Both the position numbers and the translations under genes were made by a program. A stretch of DNA of 64,000 bases from Aeromonas veronii (GTDB taxonomy: Bacteria > Pseudomonadota > Gammaproteobacteria > Enterobacterales > Aeromonadaceae): NCBI RefSeq assembly GCF_040215105.1, contig NZ_CP157875.1, positions 3,401,501 to 3,465,500 of the forward strand, read 5' to 3'. The stretch's first letter is position 1. Each line of letters starts with the position of its first letter. Below, piece after piece: positions 8,408-18,399 of this stretch. The notes beneath the pieces were generated by a model, which saw only the letters and a list, made by a program, of their open reading frames with translations, searched no databases and was not told where the DNA came from.

Positions 8408-11400
8408 ATGTTGCAACGCCTGCTCTGTCTGATGCTTTGTCTCAGCCTGCTCCCCTTTTTCGCCAAGGCCGACGATGCCATCACCCAGGTAGAGGAGCTG
8501 TTGCAAAACGTTCCCAAGACCGATAGCCCGGAAAACCAGCAACTGAGGGAGAGCTACCAGCAGGCGCTGCAATACGCCCGTGATGCCGAGCGCTACCGGG
8601 AACAGGGCAAGGCTTATCAGCAGATCCTCATCGACTACCCCAAGGAGTCCGCTCGCCTCAAGGAGAGTCTGCACAACTACCAGCCCCAGTCTCGCCCGTC
8701 CCTCTCCTCCCTCAAGGAAGATGCCCTGCGCCAGGCCATCAGCCTCAGCAGCAACCGGCAGCTCAACCTGCGCAAGGAACGCCAGGGGGTGACCGATGCC
8801 CTCAACCAGCTGGAAAGCACGGGCCAGGAGTATCACCAGCGGGTCGACGAACTGCGCAAACAGTTGCAGCAGACCCGCGCCCAGCTCGACCGGCTGAGCT
8901 TTAGCAATGGCTCGGATCGGTTGCAGGAGGCCCAGCAACTGGCGACCCGGCTCAAGGAGCAGAGCCTCTCCGACCGGATCCAGATGCTGGAACTGGAGCA
9001 ACTCTCCGCCCAGCAGCGCAACGATCTCGGCAAGCTGAAGCTCCAAGAACTCAACCTCGCCATCACCGACGAGGATGAGTGGCAGGCCAGCCTGCTCGCC
9101 CAGCAGAACCTGCTGCGGCGGGAGAAGACGGAACTGGCGCTGGCCGAGAGCGAGCGCCTGCGCAGGCAGCTCACCTCGGATCTGCCCCTGTTGCAGGAGC
9201 AGCAGCAACAGAACCAGGCGCTCTCCATCCAGCTTGGTGCTCTGGAGGATCAGATTGAGCGGGTGCAGGATGAGCAGCGCGGGGTCGACAAGTCCCTCTC
9301 CGGCCTGAACGACCTGGTCAATTCGGTGCGCGAACAGCTGGAATGGCTGCAGATCAGCAACGCCTATGGGGAGAACCTGCGCAGCAAGCTCGCCGATCTG
9401 CCCGCCTACTTCCCGCTGGACAAGCTGGAGTCCGCCATCGTCAAGGCCCGCATGGCCAAGTACCAATATGAGACGGAGCAGGATGCCCTCAAGGATCCCG
9501 CCCTGGTGCGCAACCAGTTGCTGGACGGCGTGAGCTTGGACCGGGCCCAGCGATCGGTGCTGGACAATCTGCTCAAGGCCAGGCGGCAGCTGCTGACCCG
9601 TCTCAACGATGCCTCCGATACCCTCATTCAGGAGCAGACTCGCCTCAAGCTCATCTACAGCCGCCAGAACAGCAAGATCGACGAGGTGCGCGAACTCAGT
9701 GCCAGCCACCTGTTCTGGATGCCGGACGTACGTCCCCTGAGCCCCGCCGTGCTGCTCGGCGTGCCCGCAGCCCTGGGGCTGGCGCTGGATCCGGTCAACT
9801 GGCTGCAACTGCCCAAAGCCATCGCCGACAACAGCCCCATGAGCCTGACCCTGGCGGGTCTCGGCCTGCTGGGCCTGCTCTGGTGCTGGGTGAAGCTCGC
9901 ACGCCACCTGACGGAGTATTGCCAGTACATAGCCCCCCGCATCGGCAAGGTGACCCAGGACAAGTTCAGCCTCACCAACCGGCTGCTGATCCGCTCCCTG
10001 CTGGCGGCCCTGCCCCTGCCTGCCATGGTGCTGATGCTCCACGGTCTGCTGGATGGCGCCTGGCAGTATCCGTTTGCCGTCGCGGTGGCCCGGGGCCTCG
10101 GCGAGATCTGGTTCCTGCTGCTGGCGCTGCTGGTGGCCCGCCACCTCACCCTGGACAAGGGGATACTGATCCTCCATTTCCGCTGGCAGAAAGAGCGGGT
10201 ACAGCGGGTCTGGGGCCAGTTCCGCACCCTGCTGCTGGTACTGATCCCCTGCTTCTTCGTGCAGGGCATGGCCAGCAGCTATCAGGAGCACGCCTTCTAC
10301 GACTCCCTCGGTCGCCTCTCCTTCATCATCGGGGCGCTCTGGCTGTTGCTGTTCTTCGCCCGCCTCAACCGGGAGCGGTTGCCGCTCACCTGGGGCCAGG
10401 CCGACATGAGCAAACCGCACCTGCTGCACCACTTCGTCTGGAACAGCCTGATGCTGGCTCCGCTGCTGGCGGTGCTGGGTTCCCTGTTCGGCTACTTCTA
10501 CACCTCCCGCACCCTGCTGCGCCAACTGGAGCTGAGCCTGCTCACCGGACTCGGCTGCCTGCTCTTCTACTATCTGGCCCATCGCTGGATGCTGATCCAG
10601 CGTCGTCGGCTCGCCTTCGACCGCGCCAAGCAGAAGCGGGCGGAGATCCTGGCCCAACGGGGGCGGGATGAGGATGACTTGAGCTCGGAGATCCCTGACG
10701 TGATCGACGAGCCCGAGCTGGACCTGGACACCATCAGCGCCCAGTCCCTCGGCCTGGTCCGTACCCTGCTGATGCTGGGCTTCACCATGCTGCTGGTGGT
10801 GCAGTGGGCGGATCTCAATTCGGCGTTCAGTTTCCTCAGCAGCATCGAGGTGTGGCAGGTGAGCAGCAAGGTGGCGGGCATCGAACAGCTCTCCGCCATC
10901 ACCTTGCAGGATCTGATGCTGACCGCCTTCGTCTTCATCCTGACCGTGGTCACCGCCCGCAATCTGCCGGGGCTGATGGAGCTCACCCTGCTCCAGCACT
11001 TGAGCCTCTCCCCGGGCACCGGCTTCGCCCTCACTACGGTCAGCAAGTATCTGGTGATCCTGATTGGTGCCCTCACCGGCTTCTCCATGCTGGGCATCGA
11101 CTGGTCCAAGACCCAGTGGCTGGTGGCGGCCCTCTCGGTGGGCCTGGGCTTCGGCCTGCAGGAGATCTTCGCGAACTTCGTCTCCGGCCTCATCATCCTG
11201 TTCGAGAAACCGATCCGCCTCGGCGACACCGTCACCATCCGCGACCTGACCGGCACCGTCACCAAGATCAAGACCCGCGCCACCACTATCGTGGATTGGG
11301 ACCGAAAGGAGATCATCGTTCCCAACAAGGCCTTCATCACCGAGCAGTTCATCAACTGGTCCCTGTCTGACGCCATCACCCGGGTCAAGCTGCGCATCCG

Positions 11401-11674
11401 CATCGGTCTGACCCAGGATCCCAAGCGGGTGCAACAGTTGCTGGAGCAGTGCGTGCAGGAGTCCACCCTGGTGCTGGATACCCCGACCCCGGAGGTGTTC
11501 CTCATCGAGTTCACCGACTCGGCCCTCATCTACGAGATCCGGCTCTACGTCAACAACATGGATCACCGCATGCCGATCACTCACGAGGTCCACTCGTTGA
11601 TCCTGGACAAGCTGACCCGGCTCGGCATGCATCTGCCTCACCAGCAGATCGATATCAGGATGAGCCGGGGATAA
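8408..11674 (+). CDS. Large mechanosensitive channel, MscK/MscM (KefA/YjeP) type
   Basis: A 1088-residue channel that releases solutes on hypo-osmotic shock. It has a signal peptide ending near FFAKA, then about 400 residues of mainly coiled-coil periplasmic domain rich in Gln, Glu and Arg (about 25-430). A block of transmembrane helices follows (about 445-880). The C-terminal MscS-like module has the pore-lining helix region GLGFGLQEIFANFVSGLIIL and the beta domain signature EKPIRLGDTVTIRDLTG. Length and layout match MscK (1120) and MscM (1107) of E. coli; I cannot separate the two by eye, so no symbol is given. Confidence 0.9.
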   Translation: MLQRLLCLMLCLSLLPFFAKADDAITQVEELLQNVPKTDSPENQQLRESYQQALQYARDAERYREQGKAYQQILIDYPKESARLKESLHNYQPQSRPSLSSLKEDALRQAISLSSNRQLNLRKERQGVTDALNQLESTGQEYHQRVDELRKQLQQTRAQLDRLSFSNGSDRLQEAQQLATRLKEQSLSDRIQMLELEQLSAQQRNDLGKLKLQELNLAITDEDEWQASLLAQQNLLRREKTELALAESERLRRQLTSDLPLLQEQQQQNQALSIQLGALEDQIERVQDEQRGVDKSLSGLNDLVNSVREQLEWLQISNAYGENLRSKLADLPAYFPLDKLESAIVKARMAKYQYETEQDALKDPALVRNQLLDGVSLDRAQRSVLDNLLKARRQLLTRLNDASDTLIQEQTRLKLIYSRQNSKIDEVRELSASHLFWMPDVRPLSPAVLLGVPAALGLALDPVNWLQLPKAIADNSPMSLTLAGLGLLGLLWCWVKLARHLTEYCQYIAPRIGKVTQDKFSLTNRLLIRSLLAALPLPAMVLMLHGLLDGAWQYPFAVAVARGLGEIWFLLLALLVARHLTLDKGILILHFRWQKERVQRVWGQFRTLLLVLIPCFFVQGMASSYQEHAFYDSLGRLSFIIGALWLLLFFARLNRERLPLTWGQADMSKPHLLHHFVWNSLMLAPLLAVLGSLFGYFYTSRTLLRQLELSLLTGLGCLLFYYLAHRWMLIQRRRLAFDRAKQKRAEILAQRGRDEDDLSSEIPDVIDEPELDLDTISAQSLGLVRTLLMLGFTMLLVVQWADLNSAFSFLSSIEVWQVSSKVAGIEQLSAITLQDLMLTAFVFILTVVTARNLPGLMELTLLQHLSLSPGTGFALTTVSKYLVILIGALTGFSMLGIDWSKTQWLVAALSVGLGFGLQEIFANFVSGLIILFEKPIRLGDTVTIRDLTGTVTKIKTRATTIVDWDRKEIIVPNKAFITEQFINWSLSDAITRVKLRIRIGLTQDPKRVQQLLEQCVQESTLVLDTPTPEVFLIEFTDSALIYEIRLYVNNMDHRMPITHEVHSLILDKLTRLGMHLPHQQIDIRMSRG

Positions 11675-11708
11675 CAGTGGGCCCGACCCAGAGAGAGGAG
11701 TGACATCC

Positions 11709-12386
11709 ATGCAGATCATTGCCCATAGAGGTGCCAGCGGACTGGCGCCGGAGAATACCCTCAAGGCTATGGCAGTCGCCATCGAGCTTGGCGCCGGGGC
11801 CATCGAGCTGGACGTACAGTGGGCAGATGGCGAGCTCTGGGTGTTCCATGACCGGCGGTTGGAGCGCTGCACCGATGGTCACGGGGTGCTCACCGAACAG
11901 TCGACCGCCTATCTGATGAACCTGGATGCGGGTCAGGGGGAATCGATCCCGACCCTGTGGCAGGTGATGACCCTGATTGCGGGGCGCTGCGAGCTGCATA
12001 TCGAGCTCAAGGGAGCCCACACCGCAGAGGCGGTGGCCGCCCTGACCCAGCGCGCCGAGGCGGAGCTCGGCTTCACCCCGGCCCACTGGGTCATCTCCTC
12101 CTTCCACCATCCGGAGCTCGCCCTCTTCAAGGCAGTGCGGCCCGAACTCAGGATCGGCGCCCTGACCGCCAACCTGCCGCTCCAGCTGGCCGAGTTCGCC
12201 GAGCGACTCGGGGCCTGGTCCCTCAACTGCGACGTGGACTTCGTGGATGCGGAGCTGGTGGCGGACGCCCACCAACGAGGGCTAAAGGTCCTGGTCTATA
12301 CGGTCGATGAGGTGAGTGACAGAGACACACTCGCAGCCATGGGTGTCGATGGCATCTTTACCAACCGACCAGATCGATTCAAGTGA
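11709..12386 (+). CDS. ugpQ: Cytoplasmic glycerophosphodiester phosphodiesterase
   Basis: Hydrolyses glycerophosphodiesters to glycerol-3-phosphate and an alcohol. The 225-residue GDPD domain begins at the N-terminus with IIAHRGASGLAPENTLKA (catalytic His and Glu-Asn), followed by AIELDVQWADGELWVFHD (metal-binding Glu and Asp, catalytic His). It ends with VDGIFTNRPDRFK, typical of the family. There is no signal peptide, hence the cytosolic UgpQ type rather than periplasmic GlpQ. I place the start at the ATG at 11709, eight bases after GAGAGGAG; a GTG three codons earlier lies inside that ribosome site. It follows the channel gene by 34 bp and may be cotranscribed. Confidence 0.85.
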   Translation: MQIIAHRGASGLAPENTLKAMAVAIELGAGAIELDVQWADGELWVFHDRRLERCTDGHGVLTEQSTAYLMNLDAGQGESIPTLWQVMTLIAGRCELHIELKGAHTAEAVAALTQRAEAELGFTPAHWVISSFHHPELALFKAVRPELRIGALTANLPLQLAEFAERLGAWSLNCDVDFVDAELVADAHQRGLKVLVYTVDEVSDRDTLAAMGVDGIFTNRPDRFK

Positions 12387-12449
12387 GTATTTACGCGCCC
12401 TGGCGGGCCATGGGAGGTGAAAAAAACTGAAAATAAGTGCGCATCGGGA

Positions 12450-12476
12450 TACATAAAATGCACGGCAGGCCGATAC
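12450..12476 (+). promoter_or_regulatory. Candidate sigma-28 (FliA) promoter for the chemoreceptor
   Basis: TACA at 12450-12453, a 15-base spacer, then GCCGATAC at 12469-12476. The flagellar consensus is TAAA-N15-GCCGATAA, so the -35 core matches 3 of 4 and the -10 matches 7 of 8. It lies 64 bp before the start codon of a methyl-accepting chemotaxis protein, a usual FliA target. Confidence 0.5.
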
Positions 12477-12539
12477 AAATTTGGCCAATAACAATAAAAG
12501 CACCGCAGATCTCAGACTGACGCTCACAAGGATGTAACC

Positions 12540-14417
12540 ATGAATCTATCGATCAAGAACAAGCTGGTCCTGGCCATCGGGATCATCATTTTGCTCATCA
12601 CCGGCCTGCAGGTCTGGTACAACACCACCCAACTGCGCAGCGAGACCCAGCGCCTGATCTGGAGCTTTATCGACGACAGCTCCGCCGCCAACGTCAAGGG
12701 GATCTCCCGCTGGCTCGACGCCCGCATCAGCATGGTGACCTCCACCAAGGAGGCGTTTGCCAAGGAGGATGAGCCCATCAGCCACCTGGCCCAGTCCATG
12801 CACGCGGGCAACTTCGATCTGGTCTATGCGGGCACCCAGGATGGCCGCATGATCCAGAGCAAGCCCACCGACCTGCCCGCCGGCTATGATCCGCGCCAGC
12901 GCCCCTGGTACAAGGACGCCACCGCGGCCGGCAAGCTCGCCATCACGGCCCCCTACGCCGACGCCGCCTCGGGCAACCTCATCATCACCATCGCCGAGCC
13001 CTTCACTCGCGGCAACACCCAGGGGGTGATCGCCGGTGACGTCTCCATCGACGGTCTGGTGAAAGACGTGCTGGCCACAAACTCGGAGGGCACCTACGCC
13101 ATCCTGCTGGACAGCAACGGCACCATCATCGCCCACCCGGACACCTCGCTGACCCTGAAACAGGCCACCGCCCTCTCCCCGGACCTGACCCCCGCCAAGG
13201 TCAACGAACTGGCCCACGACAACACCATCTCCGAGATGGAGATCAGCGGCAAGGCGAGCGTGTTCGACTTGACCGAGATCCCCAACACCAACTGGTATTT
13301 CGGTATCGTCGTAGATGAGGCGGTCGCCTATCAGTCCGTCTCCCGCATGGTGACCTCGGCCTTGCTGCAGGGGCTGTTCACCATCCTCATCGTGGCGGGC
13401 TTCTCCTACGTCGCCATCAACGGCTCCCTGGCGCCGCTGAAAACCCTGGGCGAGGCCATCGCGGATCTCTCCCGTGGCAACGGCGATCTGACCCGCCGCA
13501 TCAAGATCGAGCGCCAGGACGAGGTGGGCGCCGTCGCCAGCCACGTCAACACCTTCATCGAACGCATCCACATGATGGTGCAGGACATTTCCAACTCCTC
13601 CGGTCAGTTGAACCAGCAGGCCAGGTCCTCCCACGACATGGCGGAGAAGTCCAATCAGGGGTTGGCGCGCCAGCAGAACGAGATCTCCCAGATTGCGACC
13701 GCGGTACACGAGATGTCCGCCACCGCGGTGGAGGTGGCCAGCAACGCCGAGCAGACCGCCGAGGCCGCCCGCAGCAGCTCCAGCAGCTGTGAACACGGCA
13801 AGCAGGTGATCGCCCGCAACCAGCGCTCCATCACGGATCTGGCGACCCAGGTCAAGCAGGCCTCCGGCATCATCCAGGAGCTGGAGAAAAATGCGCAGGA
13901 GATCAACACCATCCTCTCCACCATCCAGGGCATCGCCGAACAGACCAACCTGTTGGCGCTGAACGCCGCCATCGAGGCGGCCCGGGCCGGCGAACAGGGC
14001 CGTGGCTTCGCCGTGGTGGCCGACGAGGTGCGGGTGCTGTCCCAGCGCACCCACAGCTCCACCGTCGAGATCCGCAGCATGATAGAGACCCTGCAGCGCA
14101 ACACTCAGGGGGCGGTCAGCACCATGCACGAAGGCCAGTTGCTGGCTCAGAACAGCGTGGAAGATGCGAACGATGCCACCCAGGCGCTGGAGCAGATCAC
14201 CACCTCCATCAACCAGATCTCCGACATGGCGACCCAGATCTCCAGCGCCGCCGAGGAGCAGCGGGCGGTCACCGACGAGGTCAGCCGCAATATCCAGGCG
14301 GTCAAGGATGTCTCGGACGAGCTGGCGGTGGATGCGGACAGCTCCCGCAACCTGTCGGCCCAGCTCAAAAATATCTCAGGCGAGCTGAACAATCAGGTGG
14401 GCATGTTCCGGATTTGA
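12540..14417 (+). CDS. Methyl-accepting chemotaxis protein with dCache sensor
   Basis: Chemoreceptor of 625 residues. One N-terminal membrane helix (about 8-28) is followed by a periplasmic dCache domain (about 35-275) with the diagnostic [13 protein letters not shown] second helix (about 278-298), a HAMP domain and a long signalling coiled coil come next. The conserved hairpin tip reads [20 protein letters not shown]. It should bind a small ligand outside and control CheA inside. No CheR-tethering pentapeptide is seen at the C-terminus (GMFRI). The ligand cannot be named; the dCache DPRQRPWY signature is also found in the diguanylate cyclase at 32380-33939. Confidence 0.92.
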   Translation: MNLSIKNKLVLAIGIIILLITGLQVWYNTTQLRSETQRLIWSFIDDSSAANVKGISRWLDARISMVTSTKEAFAKEDEPISHLAQSMHAGNFDLVYAGTQDGRMIQSKPTDLPAGYDPRQRPWYKDATAAGKLAITAPYADAASGNLIITIAEPFTRGNTQGVIAGDVSIDGLVKDVLATNSEGTYAILLDSNGTIIAHPDTSLTLKQATALSPDLTPAKVNELAHDNTISEMEISGKASVFDLTEIPNTNWYFGIVVDEAVAYQSVSRMVTSALLQGLFTILIVAGFSYVAINGSLAPLKTLGEAIADLSRGNGDLTRRIKIERQDEVGAVASHVNTFIERIHMMVQDISNSSGQLNQQARSSHDMAEKSNQGLARQQNEISQIATAVHEMSATAVEVASNAEQTAEAARSSSSSCEHGKQVIARNQRSITDLATQVKQASGIIQELEKNAQEINTILSTIQGIAEQTNLLALNAAIEAARAGEQGRGFAVVADEVRVLSQRTHSSTVEIRSMIETLQRNTQGAVSTMHEGQLLAQNSVEDANDATQALEQITTSINQISDMATQISSAAEEQRAVTDEVSRNIQAVKDVSDELAVDADSSRNLSAQLKNISGELNNQVGMFRI

Positions 14418-14439
14418 TCTCATTCCGACAAGATGACAG

Positions 14440-14466
14440 AGAGGGCCTGATGGGCCCTCTTTTTTA
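14440..14466 (+). terminator. Rho-independent terminator after the chemoreceptor
   Basis: AGAGGGCC (14440-14447) pairs with GGCCCTCT (14453-14460) around a five-base loop, followed by a run of T. Confidence 0.85.
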
Positions 14467-14864
14467 GTAAAACCCTTTTCATTTCAATGGTTATAATTGT
14501 CCTTCACCACCGCTATGCTGTGATCTGCCTCCCCCTTCGGCCAATGAGATGACGCATTAGAATCCCATCGCGGCTATATTCGCATTACTTTTTCGAAGCC
14601 TTTTGGCCACAAACAAGATGTGAATAATTATTATTAAATTTTCTTGATAAAAAACTTAAAAACTTTATGGGTAATACCTAAAAAGAGAGGTATTTCTCAT
14701 TTTACTGAAAGAAAAATACGTACAATCTTGGGGTTAAAGCAATGAAGGCAATGGCTGCGGCCGATCCGGAACAGCGATGGATGGCGATAACGACGGCATT
14801 TTTCTCCAAGGAATGGGGTGGTTTCAACGAAAACCACCATTGCCACGCACTAAAACAAAGCAGT
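14467..14864. other. AT-rich spacer before frdA; no convincing gene
   Basis: About 400 bp. It holds an inverted repeat AATACCT/AGGTATT (14673-14694) and a hairpin GGTGGTTT/AAACCACC (14817-14838) without a T run. A 51-codon open frame runs from ATG 14742 to TAG 14895-14897 (starts MKAMAAADPEQRW); it lacks a ribosome site and runs through the FNR-like box, so I do not call it a gene. The stretch 14730-14830 is clearly more GC-rich than its flanks. Nothing else recognisable. Confidence 0.5.
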
Positions 14865-14906
14865 TTGACTTGCATCAAGCCTGAATTTTTTTCATAGAGC
14901 AAAATC
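14865..14906 (+). promoter_or_regulatory. FNR-like box and class II promoter of frdABCD
   Basis: TTGAC-TTGC-ATCAA at 14865-14878 matches the FNR consensus TTGAT-N4-ATCAA at 9 of 10 positions. A weak -10 (CAAAAT, 14900-14905) lies where a class II FNR promoter with the box at -41.5 would have it, giving a transcript start near 14912-14913. That is downstream of the GTG at 14907 and upstream of the GTG at 14940, supporting the latter as the real frdA start. Confidence 0.7.
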
Positions 14907-14939
14907 GTGCCTAGCAAATCTATCCCTAAGGAGGCAGAT

Positions 14940-16724
14940 GTGGATATTATCAAGACCGATGTCGCCATCATCGGTGCCGGTGGTGGTGGCCTGCGTGCCG
15001 CTATCGCCATCGCGGAAGCTCACCCGGAACTGGATATCGCCCTGATTTCCAAGGTTTACCCGATGCGCAGCCACACAGTGGCCGCAGAAGGCGGCGCCGC
15101 CGGTGTCGTCCGTGACGATGACTCCCTCGAGAACCACTTCAACGACACCGTATCCGGTGGCGACTGGTTGTGTGAGCAGGACGTGGTCGATTACTTCGTC
15201 CACAACGCCACCAACGAGATGATCCAGCTGGAGCACTGGGGCTGCCCCTGGAGCCGCAAGCCGGACGGCAAGGCGAACGTGCGCCGCTTCGGCGGGATGA
15301 AGATCCCCCGCACCTGGTTTGCCGCCGACAAATCCGGTTTCCACATCCTGCACACCCTGTTCCAGACCTCTATCAAGTATCCGAGCATCAAGCGCTTCGA
15401 CGAGCACTTCTGCATGGACTTGATCGTGGAAGATGGCCGCGTGCAAGGTGTCCTGACCTTCGACATCCAGAACGGCATCACCCGCTTCATCCAGGCCAAA
15501 TCCGTCATTCTGGCCACCGGCGGCGCCGGCCGTGTCTATCGCTACAACACCAACGGCGGCATCGTCACCGGTGACGGCATGGCGCTGGCCTACCGCCACG
15601 GCGTGCCCCTGCGCGACATGGAATTCGTGCAGTATCACCCGACCGGCCTGCCCGGTACCGGCATCCTGATGACCGAAGGTTGTCGTGGTGAGGGTGGCAT
15701 CCTGGTCAACAAGGATGGCTACCGCTACCTGCAAGACTACGGTCTGGGCCCGGAAACGCCGGTCGGCCAGCCGAAGAACAAGCACATGGAACTGGGTCCG
15801 CGCGATCGCCTCTCCCAGGCATTCTGGCAAGAGCAGCAAAAAGGCCGCGTGATCCAGGGCCCCATGGGGGATGTGGTTCACCTGGACCTGCGTCACCTCG
15901 GCGAGAAGTACCTCAAAGAGCGTCTGCCCTTCATCTGCGAGCTGGCCAAGGCCTACGTGGGTGTGGATCCGGTGAAAGAGCCGATCCCGGTACGCCCGAC
16001 CGCCCACTACACCATGGGTGGCATCGAGACCAACGGTCAGTGCGCGACCCGCATGCCGGGTCTGTATGCCCTGGGCGAGTGTGCCTCCGTCGGTCTGCAC
16101 GGCGCGAACCGTCTGGGTTCCAACTCCCTGTCCGAGATCGTGGTGTTCGGCAAGGTGGCCGGTGAGCACGCCGCTGAATTCGCCAAGACCCAGGATCACG
16201 GCAACACCCAGGCTCTGGCCGCCAAGGCAGAAGCGCTCATCAAGCAGCATCTCGCCCTGCTGGACATCGACGGCACCGAGAACCCGGCCGATATCCGCAA
16301 CGAGCTTGGCATGTCCATGGAAGCCGGGGTCGGTATCTACCGTACCGAAGAGCTGATGCAGGGCACCATCGACAAGATCAACGAGCTCAAGGCCCGCTAC
16401 AAGAAGATCAAGATCAACGACAAGTCCTCTGTCTTCAACACCGACCTGCTGTACGCCATCGAACTGGGCTACATGCTGGACGTGGCCGAAGCCATGGCTC
16501 ACTCCGCCATCAACCGTAAAGAGTCCCGTGGTTCCCACCAGCGTCTGGACGGTTATGAGGAGCGCGATGACGTGAACTTCCTCAAGCACACTCTCTCCTT
16601 CTACAACGATGAAGGGGCCCCGACCATCGATTACTCCGATGTGAAGATCACTAAATCCCAACCGGCAAAACGTGTGTACGGTTCCGAGGGTGAGAAACAA
16701 GACGAGGCTAAGAAGAATGGCTGA
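14940..16724 (+). CDS. frdA: Fumarate reductase flavoprotein subunit
   Basis: Catalytic subunit of the membrane-bound quinol:fumarate reductase used in anaerobic respiration. The Rossmann motif [15 protein letters not shown] is followed by [10 protein letters not shown]; the covalently FAD-bound His is residue 45 when counted from the GTG at 14940, exactly the E. coli number. The active-site segment [21 protein letters not shown] and the C-terminal flavin motif [13 protein letters not shown] are intact. A GTG at 14907 would add 11 residues; I prefer 14940 because AAGGAGG (14928-14934) stands five bases before it. 594 residues against 602 in E. coli. It overlaps frdB by 8 bases. Confidence 0.96.
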   Translation: MDIIKTDVAIIGAGGGGLRAAIAIAEAHPELDIALISKVYPMRSHTVAAEGGAAGVVRDDDSLENHFNDTVSGGDWLCEQDVVDYFVHNATNEMIQLEHWGCPWSRKPDGKANVRRFGGMKIPRTWFAADKSGFHILHTLFQTSIKYPSIKRFDEHFCMDLIVEDGRVQGVLTFDIQNGITRFIQAKSVILATGGAGRVYRYNTNGGIVTGDGMALAYRHGVPLRDMEFVQYHPTGLPGTGILMTEGCRGEGGILVNKDGYRYLQDYGLGPETPVGQPKNKHMELGPRDRLSQAFWQEQQKGRVIQGPMGDVVHLDLRHLGEKYLKERLPFICELAKAYVGVDPVKEPIPVRPTAHYTMGGIETNGQCATRMPGLYALGECASVGLHGANRLGSNSLSEIVVFGKVAGEHAAEFAKTQDHGNTQALAAKAEALIKQHLALLDIDGTENPADIRNELGMSMEAGVGIYRTEELMQGTIDKINELKARYKKIKINDKSSVFNTDLLYAIELGYMLDVAEAMAHSAINRKESRGSHQRLDGYEERDDVNFLKHTLSFYNDEGAPTIDYSDVKITKSQPAKRVYGSEGEKQDEAKKNG

Positions 16725-17451
16725 GATGATCGAAATTGAGATCCTGCGCTACCGACCGGAGCAGGACAACGAGCCCTGGATGCAGACCTTCCAGGTGCCC
16801 TACCTGAAAGAGATGTCCCTGCTGGACGCCCTGCAGTACATCAAGGATCAGCTGGACTCCACCTTGAGCTTCCGTTGGTCTTGCCGGATGGCGATCTGCG
16901 GCTCCTGCGGCATGATGGTCAACGGCATTCCCAAACTCGGCTGCAAGACCTTCCTGCGGGACTACCTGCCGGGCAAGATGACCATAGAGCCGCTCAACAA
17001 CTTCCCCATCGAGCGCGATCTGGTGGTGGACATGTCCGACTTCATCGAGAAGCTGGAGAGCATCAAGCCCTACATCATCCCAAGCGAACCGCGCAGCCTG
17101 TGCGACGGTGAGTACACCCAGACCCCGGCAGACATGGCGAAGTATCACCAGTTCTCCATGTGCATCAACTGCGGTCTGTGCTACGCGGCCTGCCCGCAGT
17201 ACGGCATCAACAAGAAGTTCACCGGTCCGGCTGCACTGGCACTGGCCTATCGCTACAACGCCGACAACCGCGACAGCGCGTCCAAGGAACGGATGAAAAT
17301 CCTGAGCCAGGACGAGGGCGTCTGGGGCTGTACCTTCGTGGGTTACTGCTCTGATGTCTGTCCGAAGGGTGTGGATCCGGCCGCCGCCATCCAGCTTGGC
17401 AAGGTCGAGAGCGCCAAGGACTACATGATCGCCATGTTCAAGCCGGATTGA
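16717..17451 (+). CDS. frdB: Fumarate reductase iron-sulfur subunit
   Basis: Electron-transfer subunit carrying [2Fe-2S], [4Fe-4S] and [3Fe-4S] clusters between quinol-binding membrane subunits and FrdA. The plant-type ferredoxin half has [16 protein letters not shown] and a later Cys ([10 protein letters not shown]). The C-terminal half has [15 protein letters not shown] and [17 protein letters not shown]. 245 residues, against 244 in E. coli, starting MAEMIEIEI like the E. coli MAEM start. The ATG lies inside the end of frdA, so translation is coupled. Confidence 0.97.
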   Translation: MAEMIEIEILRYRPEQDNEPWMQTFQVPYLKEMSLLDALQYIKDQLDSTLSFRWSCRMAICGSCGMMVNGIPKLGCKTFLRDYLPGKMTIEPLNNFPIERDLVVDMSDFIEKLESIKPYIIPSEPRSLCDGEYTQTPADMAKYHQFSMCINCGLCYAACPQYGINKKFTGPAALALAYRYNADNRDSASKERMKILSQDEGVWGCTFVGYCSDVCPKGVDPAAAIQLGKVESAKDYMIAMFKPD

Positions 17452-17462
17452 GGAGTGAGACC

Positions 17463-17861
17463 ATGAACAACACCCAGAGCAAACGTAAGCCCTACGTGCG
17501 CGAAATGAAGAAAGACTGGTGGCTGAAGAACGCCTTCTACACCGGTTACATGATCCGCGAAGGCACCAGTATCTTCGTCTCCATCTACGCCGTGGTGCTG
17601 ATGTGGGGTCTGATGCGACTGGTTCAGGGTCAGGAAGCGTTCAACGGCTGGCTGGAATCCCTGCAAAGCCCGATCGCCATCCTGTTCCACGTCATCGCGC
17701 TGGCAGCCTGCCTGTTCCACGCCAAGACCTGGTTCGCCCTGGCCCCCAAGGCCATGCGCATCTTCCGTGGTGAAGACCTGGTGCCGGAGAAGCCGATCGT
17801 CATCGCCCAGTACCTGGCACTGGCGGTGGTATCCCTGCTTGTTCTGATCATCGTGGCCTGA
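17463..17861 (+). CDS. frdC: Fumarate reductase membrane anchor C
   Basis: Membrane anchor of 133 residues with three predicted helices, which with FrdD holds FrdAB on the inner membrane and binds menaquinol. Recognisable family segments are KRKPYVREM near the N-terminus, YMIREGTSIF at the quinone-site Glu, and HAKTWFALAPKAMRI. The start at 17463 follows a GAGGAG ribosome site; a slightly longer frame begins inside the frdB stop region. It lies 11 bp after frdB. Confidence 0.95.
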   Translation: MNNTQSKRKPYVREMKKDWWLKNAFYTGYMIREGTSIFVSIYAVVLMWGLMRLVQGQEAFNGWLESLQSPIAILFHVIALAACLFHAKTWFALAPKAMRIFRGEDLVPEKPIVIAQYLALAVVSLLVLIIVA

Positions 17862-17871
17862 GGAGAAAATC

Positions 17872-18228
17872 ATGAGACGTTCTGACGAACCCATCTACTG
17901 GGGTCTGTTTGGTGCCGGTGGCATGGTCGTTGCCATGCTGCTGCCGGTGCTGGTCCTCATCACAGGTCTGCTGGTGCCCATGGGCATCATGGACGTGGAG
18001 ACCATGAGCTACGAGCGCGTGCTCGCCTTCGCCAGCTCCTGGTGGGGTGCCTGCATCCTGCTGGTGGTCATCGCCCTGCCCATCTGGCACGGCATGCACC
18101 GGATCTACCACGGTCTGCACGATCTGGGGATCCACACCACCAAGCTGCACCACTATGTGTTCTATGGCTTCGCTTTCCTGGTGTCCGCCATCACCGTCGG
18201 TCTGCTGATGGTGCTGGTATTCCAGTAA
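17872..18228 (+). CDS. frdD: Fumarate reductase membrane anchor D
   Basis: Second membrane anchor, 118 residues (119 in E. coli), with three hydrophobic helices. The N-terminus RRSDEPIYWGLFGAGGM and the HGMHRIYHGLHDLGIH region are characteristic. It is the last gene of frdABCD, 10 bp after frdC and directly before a strong terminator. Confidence 0.95.
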   Translation: MRRSDEPIYWGLFGAGGMVVAMLLPVLVLITGLLVPMGIMDVETMSYERVLAFASSWWGACILLVVIALPIWHGMHRIYHGLHDLGIHTTKLHHYVFYGFAFLVSAITVGLLMVLVFQ

Positions 18229-18246
18229 ACCGATGCTGACCACTTG

Positions 18247-18275
18247 AAAAACCGGGCCCAGAGCCCGGTTTTTTT
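18247..18275 (+). terminator. Rho-independent terminator of frdABCD
   Basis: AAACCGGGC (18249-18257) pairs with GCCCGGTTT (18263-18271), five-base loop, followed by further T residues. Confidence 0.9.
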
Positions 18276-18399
18276 ATGCCCAACGCTCCCGCCATCCGGA
18301 CTCGCCCCTCCCTGACAACCTCCTGCAAATCAATATTCCAAATAACAAAAGATCCACACCACAAAACACTGATAAATACATCATTTGCAGTGATGTGAA

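Noticed and set aside
6928..8526. A 532-codon plus-strand frame across the MATE gene
   Set aside because: Gln/His/Gly-rich shadow sequence with no hydrophobic pattern; the minus-strand MATE protein explains the region.
8387..11872. A very long antisense open frame (1161 codons) opposite the mechanosensitive channel gene
   Set aside because: It is a codon shadow of a GC-rich gene: Gln/Leu/Glu-rich, low complexity, no domain, no signal peptide. The plus-strand gene has clear MscS motifs.
14742..14897. 51-codon frame before frdA as a coding gene
   Set aside because: No ribosome site, passes through the FNR-like box, and no recognisable sequence; noted only as a curiosity.
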